Origin: LH-M37 sp965602855
Lineage (GTDB): Bacteria; Pseudomonadota; Gammaproteobacteria; SZUA-229
Direction: 5' to 3'
DNA: 10,378 nt
NCBI GenBank assembly: GCA_965602855.1
Contig: CBFCZV010000056.1
Location: 1-10,378 of the forward strand
A program made the translations under genes and the position numbers. The notes below the pieces were generated by a model, which had not been told where the DNA came from, searched no databases, and saw only the letters and a list, made by a program, of their open reading frames with translations. This document shows, in pieces, positions 4,392 to 10,378 of this stretch; the first letter of the stretch is position 1, and each line of letters starts with the position of its first letter.

Positions 4392-5858
4392 ATGAAAAAA
4401 CATGTAATTAATATTTACAAATATATGAGTGACATTGTCCATCTGTGGTTAGTGAAACTGATGAGCAGGCCTCAGTTAGGTAGTTATTTAGTGTGGATTA
4501 TTTTTTTTCTATTAGCATCGAATGTTGTTTTATATACGTATTTTAATGCACGGCCGTATGTACAGGCTGATGGCTGGCGTTTTATTGATATTTATTTGAT
4601 CCCATGGAATGAGGGGAGATTAGAGCTGGCAGATCTTTTTATTGATCATCATCCCGCACCTATTACTGCGGCTCTCTTTATTATAAATGCAGAATTGTTT
4701 GGGCTTCGAATGGATTATGAAGCGATGCTCGGTGTTCTATTTATAGTACTAATCAGTTTTATTTTTATACGAGAAATGGAAAAAAGAAATCTTAGTCGAT
4801 TGGGAATAATCACCACGACTGTAATCATGATGAGCTTAGTAAGTGTAAATGTTTATATATGGTCCCTTGTCGCTGTTAGCTATTATATTCCGGGATTATT
4901 TGGTCTTTTAGCAATTTTTTACATTGATAAAATTGCAAAAAATAGAATTAAGCTACGTGATCTGTCAATGTTGACAGTAGCGCTCACTTTATTTGTATTA
5001 ATGTTTGGAGATAGCGCTAAATTAATATTAGTACCAATTCTTGGCGTGTTTCTTTTGGCTGCAATTCTTGAAAGAAAGATGGAATATTTAAAATTAGTCG
5101 TAGTAATAGTTATCGCCATCTTGCTGCATAGCCAAGCACTCGATATTTTAGCTGTGAATGACAAATATTCTGAGGGAATAATACAAGGCAACTTATTTGG
5201 GAATATCTTTACTTACTTTGAGGAATTTTTGAGATATATCGGCATAGCTTTCATGTCATCGTGGGGCAATATAGCTTATCACACAAGATATTTTGAATTG
5301 AGTGAGTACGTGATTGAGATTGCGGGATTGATTGTATTGATGATTTACCTTGTAACAACCTACCTCTATTATCAATTAAGAATTTATGAAAAAACGAAGG
5401 TTCCAATAATATTAATTGCGATAGCAGTGGTCACTGCAATCTCAGGGTGGCTGTTTAGATATAACCCGGAGCTTCAGCAACCAATTTCTGGGAACATCCC
5501 TAGATATTACATGATGTACTCTTTTGGCTTGGTGGGTGTAATTTGGACATGGACTGAATATTTAAAAGAAAACACTTCTAATGTGCGATTTATTGTGAAT
5601 GGCTTTATAGTGATACTGATAGGCTCTCATATGGTTGCGATGAATAATGAATGGCATGAGTCAAAAAAACTAAGAAAACGTATCGTAAAAGTGAGTGAAA
5701 TCATGGTTTCTCATGGTAATGGCGATTATGCTAAAACTGTTCCCATGCATTTAATAGGCTTTAATCCTGAGCGATACAAAAGAGGGATAAAATATCTGAA
5801 GGATAAGAAATTTAATGTGTTTAATGATAATGATTTAATCCAAAAATATAGAAGATAA
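4392..5858 (+). CDS. Large polytopic membrane protein, putative GT-C-type glycosyltransferase (GtrC-like)
   Basis: The 488-residue protein has about 10-12 hydrophobic segments: the first near 31-51, several between about 110 and 250, then about 312-331, 340-358, 373-390 and 400-418. It ends in a basic soluble tail of roughly 65 residues. Between the first and second segments lies a polar loop with acidic residues (YVQADGWRFIDIYL, then DLFIDHHPAP). GT-C enzymes keep their catalytic Asp/Glu in that position, and they use polyprenyl-phosphate sugars in the periplasm. I do not recognise a named family; the GT-C proposal rests on topology and on the downstream methyltransferase, GtrB-like, SDR and GtrA-like genes. 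It would be the module's specificity-giving transferase, as GtrC is in serotype conversion. The ribosome site is poor, and the coding sequence is visibly more AT-rich than the glycosyltransferase at 6790. A polymerase or ligase of the Wzy/WaaL type is an alternative. Confidence 0.7.
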   Translation: MKKHVINIYKYMSDIVHLWLVKLMSRPQLGSYLVWIIFFLLASNVVLYTYFNARPYVQADGWRFIDIYLIPWNEGRLELADLFIDHHPAPITAALFIINAELFGLRMDYEAMLGVLFIVLISFIFIREMEKRNLSRLGIITTTVIMMSLVSVNVYIWSLVAVSYYIPGLFGLLAIFYIDKIAKNRIKLRDLSMLTVALTLFVLMFGDSAKLILVPILGVFLLAAILERKMEYLKLVVVIVIAILLHSQALDILAVNDKYSEGIIQGNLFGNIFTYFEEFLRYIGIAFMSSWGNIAYHTRYFELSEYVIEIAGLIVLMIYLVTTYLYYQLRIYEKTKVPIILIAIAVVTAISGWLFRYNPELQQPISGNIPRYYMMYSFGLVGVIWTWTEYLKENTSNVRFIVNGFIVILIGSHMVAMNNEWHESKKLRKRIVKVSEIMVSHGNGDYAKTVPMHLIGFNPERYKRGIKYLKDKKFNVFNDNDLIQKYRR

Positions 5859-5886
5859 GAGCATGGAGCATGGAGCATGGAGCATT
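5859..5886 (+). repeat. Tandem heptamer repeat (four units)
   Basis: GAGCATG occurs at 5859-5865, 5866-5872 and 5873-5879, followed by GAGCATT at 5880-5886. It begins immediately after the TAA of the membrane protein gene. Such a tract is prone to slippage, but it lies outside the coding frame, so a length change would alter only the spacing to the next gene. Confidence 0.9.
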
Positions 5887-6020
5887 CCAATTGCATCTCG
5901 GATTCAAAAAAATGGGGCGGCTTTTTTTACAAAACCACATCATAGATTTATTTTGAGTTTCAATTTTCAGGTAGGCACCAATGTACGCATGAACCCCTAA
6001 AAATGGAAAAGTAAAAAATT

Positions 6021-6749
6021 ATGAATATTGTAATGTATAGAATATTTTCTGAAGTACATAGAAGACATTGGTGGTTTGTTACTAGAAAAAAAATTGTACT
6101 GGATACTATTGATAAGTATTTAATGAAGAGCGATAACGTTAAAGTACTAGACATCGGCTGCGGAACTGGCGTGATGCTAAATGCCCTTGAAAAAGTGGGG
6201 CGAGTATATGGCATGGATATGTCTGATGATGCCATTAACTTCAGTAAAGGGATATTCAACGGTAAGGTAGAGAAAGGGGTATTGCCTGACCAGATCCCTT
6301 ATGAAGAGAGTGTCTTCGATTTAATTACCGCTCTGGATGTGATTGAACATGTGGATTGTGATATTGATTCATTAAAGGTTATACGCTCACTTCTTGTACC
6401 AGAGGGTAAAGCTGTTATCACTGTTCCTGCATATATGTTTCTCTGGTCACAATTTGATGAGATGAATGAACACAAACGCAGATACACGATTACCGAGCTC
6501 AAAACAAAGCTTGTGCACGCTGGCTTTACGGTCGAAAAGATAACTTATTACAACACTCTACTGTTCCCCATCGTCTTTATAGTGCGTATGCTGAATAATG
6601 TTTTTAAACGCAATGGTGCTTCAGATATTGAAATGCCTGGTCGATCTGCAAACCTTCTTCTTAAGAAGATTTTCGGTATTGAAAAATACCTGCTTAGATT
6701 TTTGAATTTACCATTTGGCGTTTCTGTTCTGGCTGTGGTCAAGAAGTGA
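6021..6749 (+). CDS. Class I SAM-dependent methyltransferase
   Basis: The 242-residue protein has a Rossmann-type methyltransferase core. Motif I is KVLDIGCGTG (41-50), the acidic ribose-binding residue is in YGMDMSDD (Asp66 or Asp70), and the post-motif FDLITALDVIEHV (99-111) is typical of type 11/12 methyltransferases. An N-terminal HRRHWWFVTRKK (14-25) and a later MNEHKRRYT (148-156) mark a subgroup often found with family 2 glycosyltransferases and GtrA-like genes in polysaccharide loci. The C-terminal quarter is hydrophobic and basic, possibly membrane associated. It probably methylates a sugar, a lipid-linked intermediate or the finished glycan; the acceptor cannot be read from sequence. 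The start at 6021 has a weak GGAAAAG upstream. It lies 41 bases before the glycosyltransferase, consistent with cotranscription. Confidence 0.87.
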   Translation: MNIVMYRIFSEVHRRHWWFVTRKKIVLDTIDKYLMKSDNVKVLDIGCGTGVMLNALEKVGRVYGMDMSDDAINFSKGIFNGKVEKGVLPDQIPYEESVFDLITALDVIEHVDCDIDSLKVIRSLLVPEGKAVITVPAYMFLWSQFDEMNEHKRRYTITELKTKLVHAGFTVEKITYYNTLLFPIVFIVRMLNNVFKRNGASDIEMPGRSANLLLKKIFGIEKYLLRFLNLPFGVSVLAVVKK

Positions 6750-6789
6750 TGTCATCTTATAATAAACAAGTTAAAAGGGTTCAAATGTC

Positions 6790-7767
6790 ATGAACGATTC
6801 CTCACCTCAGCGAATTTCTCTCGTTATCCCCGTTTATTGCGGAGAGAAAACTCTTCCAACATTGATCGATGAAATCCATCCACTAACACTTGAGCAGTCG
6901 ACACCTGATGGTACGCCTTATGTTGTTTGTGAAGTAATACTTGTGCACGATTGTGGCCCTGAACGATCTGATCTAGTTATAGAGAAACTAGGGGAGAAAT
7001 ATTCTTTTATTCGGCCAGTGTGGCTGTCACGGAATTACGGTCAGCATGCTGCGACGATGGCTGGTATGGCAAGTTCGACAGGCGATTGGGTTGTGACCAT
7101 TGACGAGGATGGGCAGCAAAATCCCACAGATATCGGCCGTATGCTGGATAGTGCTATAACTTCATCACTTCAACTGGTTTATGCCCAACCGACGAACTCT
7201 CCACCCCATGGCTGGCTACGAAATTCCTTAAGTCGAGTTGCCAAGGCTATCACTGCTAAATTGCTGAGTAGTAGTAAGGTGGGGAAATTTAATAGTTTTC
7301 GTCTGGTTGATGGTGAGATTGCACGAACGCTGGCAGCATACTGTGGTAATGGCGTTTACCTCGACGTCGGGCTTTACTGGATCGTCGGTCGCATTGGTCA
7401 CTGTCCAGTACGGTTGAGGAATGAACTCGATCGACCATCAGGGTACTCTTATTACAAGTTATTCAGTCACTTCTGGAGATTGATCCTTACCACTGGTACT
7501 CGTCCACTTAGACTGATTACCCTGATGGGTTTATGTTCTCTGATTCTGGCAATTGCTATTTCCGGCTATGCAATTTATGAGAAGCTCTTCCTTGATGTTC
7601 CAGTTCAGGGCTGGGCATCATTAGTAATCGTAGTTTCCTTTTTCTCTGGCGCCACTCTAACTGCTCTCGGAGTGATTGCTGAGTACCTTGCGGTAACCAT
7701 GGGGATTGTTATGGGCAAGCCGCTATACGTCGTCACATCGAAACCTACTAGACCAGAGATTCAGTAA
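6790..7767 (+). CDS. GtrB-like family 2 glycosyltransferase (polyprenyl-phosphate sugar synthase)
   Basis: The 325-residue protein has an N-terminal GT-A domain: ISLVIPVYCGEKTL (9-22), a nucleotide-contacting HDCG (53-56), LSRNYGQHAATMAGM (79-93) and the metal-binding segment TIDEDGQQNP (103-112). A C-terminal membrane part has two helices at about 242-263 and 276-302. This is the layout of GtrB, ArnC and DPM1-type enzymes, which load a sugar from a nucleotide onto polyprenyl phosphate at the inner membrane. The usual D-x-D-L-Q-x-P motif reads DEDGQQNP here. The ATG at 6790 follows AAAAGGG (6773-6779); an ATG five bases earlier is out of frame and stops at once. The stop overlaps the next start by one base (TAATG), so translation of the pair is coupled. 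Sugar identity is unknown, but the coupled SDR suggests a modified sugar. Confidence 0.9.
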   Translation: MNDSSPQRISLVIPVYCGEKTLPTLIDEIHPLTLEQSTPDGTPYVVCEVILVHDCGPERSDLVIEKLGEKYSFIRPVWLSRNYGQHAATMAGMASSTGDWVVTIDEDGQQNPTDIGRMLDSAITSSLQLVYAQPTNSPPHGWLRNSLSRVAKAITAKLLSSSKVGKFNSFRLVDGEIARTLAAYCGNGVYLDVGLYWIVGRIGHCPVRLRNELDRPSGYSYYKLFSHFWRLILTTGTRPLRLITLMGLCSLILAIAISGYAIYEKLFLDVPVQGWASLVIVVSFFSGATLTALGVIAEYLAVTMGIVMGKPLYVVTSKPTRPEIQ

Positions 7768-8714
7768 TGACAACTGCCTGGGTTATAGGGAGCAATGGTC
7801 TATTAGGATCAGCATTGCAACGTGTATTGCACAACAGAGAAGTTAGTTTGTTCACACCAGCTAAGCGCTTTTGCTGGGAGAACGAGCCTGAGCTTAGCAC
7901 CCAATTAGAGGCTGCAGTTAAAGCCTATTCGGCTTTTGTTGGTGTCGGTAATAAGTGGCAAATCTACTGGGCCGCAGGTGTAGGTGCTATGAGCAGCACC
8001 GAAGCAGAACTTGCAAATGAAACGCGAACATTATCAATATTTCTTGGCTTTGTTAGAGCCGAGCCGAACCTGATTGCATCGGAAGGTGGTTTTGCTTTTG
8101 CCAGTTCAGCTGGTGCTATTTATGCGGGTTCAAATGATGACATTATTAATGAGAATACACCTGTCGCACCAACGACCGCTTATGCGAATGAAAAACTCAA
8201 GCAAGAGAATCTGGTCAGTGAATTTGTAATAAATAATTACGGAACAACAGCCTTTCTCGCACGAATATCTACTCTATATGGGCCGGGGCAGGCATCGGGG
8301 AAAAAACAAGGCCTTCTCGCGCACATCGCACGCTGCATATTAAGACATCAGCCAGTGCACATTTACGTACCGCTTGACACTATTCGTGATTATATTTCCA
8401 CTGACGACGCGGCATCTACAATAGTCGACGCACTACATATATTAAGCGGAAAGTCAGGAGTTTTTACCAAGATAATTGCTTCCGAAAGACCTACAACGAT
8501 TGCTGAAATCATATCAATTTATAAGAAAATTTCTCGGCACAGCCCAAGGATAGTTGCTAGTGCAAGCAAACTGACTAGTATTTATACTCCGCGTATGCAG
8601 TTTCATTCGATAACTGAACCGATCAATAAGCAGACATCAAAGACTACTCTACTTGTGGGTATCGCACAGGTTATGGCAGCAGAAAGGACTGCATTTGCAC
8701 TAGCACGCAGATAA
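7767..8714 (+). CDS. Extended SDR NAD(P)-dependent sugar epimerase/dehydratase-like enzyme
   Basis: The 315-residue protein is an extended short-chain dehydrogenase/reductase of the NAD-dependent epimerase/dehydratase type. It has the nucleotide-binding GSNGLLG (Gly8, Gly11, Gly14), WAAGVG (68-73), the catalytic Ser in FASSAGAIYAG (111-121) and the Tyr-x-x-x-Lys pair at Tyr139/Lys143. RISTLYGPGQ (167-176) and RDYISTDDAA (207-216) are both typical of sugar-nucleotide SDRs. It may act on a nucleotide sugar or, given the one-base overlap with the GtrB-like gene, on the lipid-linked sugar. It could then be a reductase or epimerase tailoring the residue, but the reaction type cannot be decided from sequence. 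The C-terminal 60 residues are divergent. There is no recognisable ribosome site of its own beyond the coupled upstream stop. Confidence 0.85.
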   Translation: MTTAWVIGSNGLLGSALQRVLHNREVSLFTPAKRFCWENEPELSTQLEAAVKAYSAFVGVGNKWQIYWAAGVGAMSSTEAELANETRTLSIFLGFVRAEPNLIASEGGFAFASSAGAIYAGSNDDIINENTPVAPTTAYANEKLKQENLVSEFVINNYGTTAFLARISTLYGPGQASGKKQGLLAHIARCILRHQPVHIYVPLDTIRDYISTDDAASTIVDALHILSGKSGVFTKIIASERPTTIAEIISIYKKISRHSPRIVASASKLTSIYTPRMQFHSITEPINKQTSKTTLLVGIAQVMAAERTAFALARR

Positions 8715-8767
8715 AAGTCTGCACTTCAATATTTTCGAAAACACCTGGAATATAAAGCAGTTACATA

Positions 8768-9193
8768 ATGAAAAAAAATAATCTGGCATCTCATTTTTGG
8801 AATGAATCTGCGTATGTCGCACGCTATTCAGGAAGTGGTATAGTAAACACAATTCTCGGCTTCTTCGTTATTTTCTCTGCAATGGCACTGGGGGTTTCAC
8901 CAGTAGTTTCGAACATTGCTGGATATACAGTTGGATTTGTATCAGGGTTTGTGCTTTCCAAGAAATTTGTTTTTCGAAGTGATGGTCACTTTGTGGAGGA
9001 AGGTATTCGTTACTTAACGGCTTTTATTACGGCATTTTTATTTAATTTGTTAGTGTTGTATCTATCATTAGCTTACTTAAAATTCCACGCGGTAACTGCT
9101 CAGATTATTGCGGCTGTGAGCTATACGTTGCTCATGTACCTGTTAACACGTTTATTTGTATTCAGCACAGCAAGTGGAAGCGAAAAGGTGTGA
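8768..9193 (+). CDS. GtrA-like membrane protein (putative polyprenyl-phosphate sugar flippase)
   Basis: The 141-residue protein shows the GtrA pattern of four membrane helices at about 22-41, 44-64, 83-104 and 108-128. ARYSGSGIVNTILGF (18-32) opens helix 1, GYTVGFVSGFVLSKKFVF (52-69) spans helix 2 and its cytosolic basic end, and TRLFVF (127-132) closes helix 4. GtrA-family proteins are thought to flip undecaprenyl-phosphate-linked sugars from the cytosolic to the periplasmic face. It ends the five-gene module and would pass the GtrB-like product to the putative GT-C enzyme encoded at 4392. The 53-base gap to the SDR contains no clear terminator, so it is probably in the same transcript. Confidence 0.92.
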   Translation: MKKNNLASHFWNESAYVARYSGSGIVNTILGFFVIFSAMALGVSPVVSNIAGYTVGFVSGFVLSKKFVFRSDGHFVEEGIRYLTAFITAFLFNLLVLYLSLAYLKFHAVTAQIIAAVSYTLLMYLLTRLFVFSTASGSEKV

Positions 9194-9236
9194 GATATTT
9201 AGGGTAAGCAATAAGAGGTCATATTGTAAGAGCAAT

Positions 9237-9271
9237 AGGGTCAGGTTGGACTTCCCCAAGTTTTACCCCAT
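9237..9271 (+). repeat. GGGTCAG motif joined to a TTCCCC block
   Basis: AGGGTCAG (9237-9244, one mismatch to GGGGTCAG) is followed by GTTGGACTTCCCCAAG and then a further ACCCCA. It parallels 215-237 (GGGGTCAG, then TGGAGTTCCCCC). It lies in the 111-base gap between the GtrA-like gene and the FAH-family gene and marks the right boundary of the glycan module. Confidence 0.6.
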
Positions 9272-9304
9272 TGATCTAAAGATTGAGATAGATTAGAGGC
9301 AAAC

Positions 9305-10294
9305 ATGTATAAAATCATCAAATATCTTCTAAGTATCTTCGTTGCCAGCATATTAGGAATTATCTCCTATATTTTTTGGCCTATGGAACATACGCCTACT
9401 CCTGCCAATTCAGAGTGTTTAATCATAAACGACAATACGGGTAATCTTTCTCCAATACAATTGGATAAAAATAATGTGTATGGCATTGCAATGTCATATC
9501 CTGGGATTATTTATCAGTCTGGAACTGAATATCATCCTGAAATAATGCCTCCTGTATTTAGAAAGCAGCAACAAGCAATAAATACAGATAATTTCGTGCA
9601 GTATCCTGATAAAAAAATCATATTGGATCGAATTCGTAACATTGAACCCGATATGTCCAAAGCATTACAGGATAAATTTGAGACAATTCCTCTTCTAATG
9701 GATTATGAGGTTGAACTAGGAATTATAGTATTGGAAGAAACTAGCCTAAGCCAACTGGCCAACCCTGATTTTGCTCCGAAGTTAGGGTATTTTCTTGCGA
9801 ATGATCTGCAATCGCTTACCTTTGGCGTGCTTGGAGCTGGAACAGAGTTAGAGTCAAAATATTTTGATACCAAGGGAAGCTTCCACGGATTTTTACCTAT
9901 TAGTGAACATATGTGGATACCGAATTCAGAGAATGCCAGATCAACTTTATGTATTGATATGAAAACTACTGTCAATGATGAAATCAGACAACAGCAAAAC
10001 ACGAAGAATAGAATTTATTCCAATAAAGAAATGCTTGGTTTTCTTTTAAAGAAATACAATAAAGAAAAGATTTTAAAAGGTACGGCCATTATTACTGGCT
10101 CTCCTTCAGGTGTTGCGAATAAGGTGGCTCGCTGGAAAAGGAGGCTTGGAAAATTGCTACGAATGAGTAGGCTAGATAAATTGTCATCCATATTTAACAG
10201 CATCAAATCAGATAGTAAGTTTCTTCAGCCAGGAGATATTGTTGAAATAGAAGCAGCACCTTTTGGAAGCATTAAGACTGAAGTCATTAGGTAG
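9305..10294 (+). CDS. Membrane-anchored fumarylacetoacetate-hydrolase (FAH) family protein
   Basis: The 329-residue protein has an N-terminal hydrophobic anchor or uncleaved signal (about residues 5-26) followed by an FAH-type fold. The metal-binding acids of the family are present: Glu135 and Glu137 in DYEVELGI and Asp167 in YFLANDLQS. Further family marks are SKYFDTKGSF (185-194), LKGTAIITGSPSGVA (257-271) and the closing FLQPGDIVEIEAAPFGSI (306-323). FAH enzymes cleave C-C bonds or decarboxylate/isomerise beta-dicarbonyl acids in the cytosol, so a membrane-tethered version, probably facing the periplasm, is unusual. Between the SPSGV motif and the PGD strand there is an extra, strongly basic segment of about 34 residues (272-305). 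Substrate is unknown. An AGAGG site (9295-9299) sets the ATG. It is flanked by GGGTCAG repeats on both sides, so it looks like its own inserted module. Confidence 0.83.
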   Translation: MYKIIKYLLSIFVASILGIISYIFWPMEHTPTPANSECLIINDNTGNLSPIQLDKNNVYGIAMSYPGIIYQSGTEYHPEIMPPVFRKQQQAINTDNFVQYPDKKIILDRIRNIEPDMSKALQDKFETIPLLMDYEVELGIIVLEETSLSQLANPDFAPKLGYFLANDLQSLTFGVLGAGTELESKYFDTKGSFHGFLPISEHMWIPNSENARSTLCIDMKTTVNDEIRQQQNTKNRIYSNKEMLGFLLKKYNKEKILKGTAIITGSPSGVANKVARWKRRLGKLLRMSRLDKLSSIFNSIKSDSKFLQPGDIVEIEAAPFGSIKTEVIR

Positions 10295-10319
10295 CATTGC
10301 ATAGAGTATGAAGGGAAAA

Positions 10320-10343
10320 GGGGTCAGGTCTTTCATTGTGCAT
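10320..10343 (+). repeat. GGGGTCAG repeat at the right edge
   Basis: GGGGTCAG (10320-10327) is followed by GTCTTTCATTGTGCAT. GGGGTCAGGTCTT followed by an AT-rich TGCAT string resembles sequences I recall flanking IS200-like REP-associated tyrosine transposase genes in environmental proteobacteria; this is memory, not a search. The window stops 51 bases after the motif, too soon to show whether such a gene follows. Confidence 0.5.
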
Positions 10344-10378
10344 ACATCCAAACTCACCATTAATGAGATCAAAACCCT

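Noticed and set aside
4919..5191. 90-codon minus-strand open frame
   Set aside because: It is antisense to membrane helices of the polytopic protein, a common source of spurious open frames.
5859..5886. Tandem repeats as a CRISPR fragment
   Set aside because: Units are seven bases with no spacers, so this is a simple tandem tract.
5906..5928. Rho-independent terminator from the A7/T7 runs around GGGGCGG
   Set aside because: Only the A and T runs can pair; the GGGGCGG core has no complement, so there is no GC-rich stem.
5960..6259. 99-codon minus-strand open frame
   Set aside because: It overlaps the methyltransferase start and motif I in antisense; no homology or ribosome site is seen.

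Overview
The window looks like an accessory, repeat-littered stretch of a moderately AT-rich proteobacterial chromosome, most likely a gammaproteobacterium. This rests on the SPFH, PsiE and RDD protein types, Gram-negative envelope genes and dispersed GGGGTCAG repeats. The species cannot be named from sequence alone. There are no rRNA genes, CRISPR arrays or intact transposases, and I recognised no tRNA.

Left part (1-1836) is debris. It holds a long GGGGTCAG-type palindrome, the C-terminal half of an IS3-family transposase broken by a stop and a frameshift, and a reverse-strand C-terminal fragment of an arylsulfotransferase. The fragment is cut off exactly where an attC-like repeat begins. 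A gene-poor stretch with several inverted repeats follows.

Middle part (1837-4391) carries four plus-strand genes: a membrane-anchored SPFH/band-7 protein, a small cold-shock-domain-like protein, an RDD membrane protein and a PsiE-family membrane protein. The last three are compact, end in or next to imperfect hairpins flanked by RYYYAAC/GTTRRRY-like boxes, and start shortly after them. This is the layout of integron gene cassettes, although no integrase is in view. The site at 3209-3261 is clearly homologous to the one at 1246-1299. A second conserved block follows both the first and the last attC-like site.

Right part (4392-9193) is a five-gene plus-strand module: a large polytopic membrane protein with a GT-C-like layout, a SAM methyltransferase, a GtrB-like family 2 glycosyltransferase, an extended SDR sugar-nucleotide-type enzyme overlapping it by one base, and a GtrA-like flippase. 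Together they suggest a lipid-linked sugar that is made, modified, flipped and attached to a periplasmic or surface glycan, analogous to gtrABC serotype conversion.

The window ends with an unusual membrane-anchored fumarylacetoacetate-hydrolase-family protein (9305-10294) and another GGGGTCAG repeat. Nine such motifs (eight exact) mark almost every module boundary, so they appear to be the junctions along which this region was assembled.
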